From contig JAPPMR010000077.1 in NCBI GenBank assembly GCA_028818995.1, forward strand, positions 1-16,416: a stretch of 16,416 bases of DNA. Reading direction: 5' to 3'. Below are positions 16,378 to 16,416 of the stretch, one piece after another. This DNA comes from Candidatus Poribacteria bacterium. Its GTDB lineage: Bacteria; Poribacteria; WGA-4E; WGA-3G. The translations under genes were made by a program, and so were the position numbers. The notes under the pieces are model-generated. The model saw only the letters and a program-made list of their open reading frames with translations, was not told where the DNA came from and made no database searches. Every line of letters begins with the position of its first letter. Position 1 is the first letter of the stretch.

Positions 16378-16416
16378 AAATATCTTTACATTTTTTGGAT
16401 TTTTGTGATAATAGTT

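Overview
The window comes from an AT-rich bacterium. Gene style (secreted WD40 paralogues, a Uma2-family protein with a coiled-coil tail, a HEPN protein, a COG3964 amidohydrolase) resembles what I associate with Candidatus Poribacteria and similar uncultured lineages. That assignment is inference; there is no rRNA or other taxonomic marker here.

Layout. At the left edge, on the + strand, lie the last 29 codons of an unidentified gene and two overlapping genes for cytoplasmic ComEC/Rec2-like metallo-beta-lactamase (MBL) fold proteins. The first has a full metal motif; the second has Asn at the first His. A short stretch (1841-1962) follows with open frames in two phases. Everything from 2038 to the right edge is on the - strand. 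Read in transcription order (right to left) it is: HEPN-domain protein, COG3964 amidohydrolase (stop and start codons share one base), a 624-residue tandem-duplicated nucleotidyltransferase (NTase), WD40 protein C, WD40 protein B, a frameshifted Phd/YefM-type antitoxin pseudogene, uvrA with a terminator behind it, the Uma2-family gene with its own promoter, a decayed fragment of a second uvrA-like 3' end, and WD40 protein A.

How the genes may work together. HEPN and amidohydrolase genes are translationally coupled. The NTase starts 92 bp further on and leads directly into two WD40 genes (gaps of 20 and 54 bp), so NTase-WD40C-WD40B is probably one transcript. The three WD40 proteins (703, 760 and 611 aa) share an N-terminal signature (W-x-LP, then R-[LI]-GKG, then a first degenerate blade) after a signal peptide or membrane anchor, so they are paralogues directed outside the cytoplasm. 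uvrA is the only housekeeping gene, for nucleotide excision repair.

Most noteworthy: the NTase is a tandem duplication in which the second copy has both metal-binding Asp residues changed to Asn; the two MBL proteins form a coupled intact/altered pair next to an unidentified gene end; the uvrA-like fragment differs from the resident uvrA only at silent third positions in its last 14 codons (stop included), so it comes from a separately evolved gene; and the antitoxin gene was broken by a short internal deletion. No tRNA, rRNA, CRISPR array or transposase was recognised.
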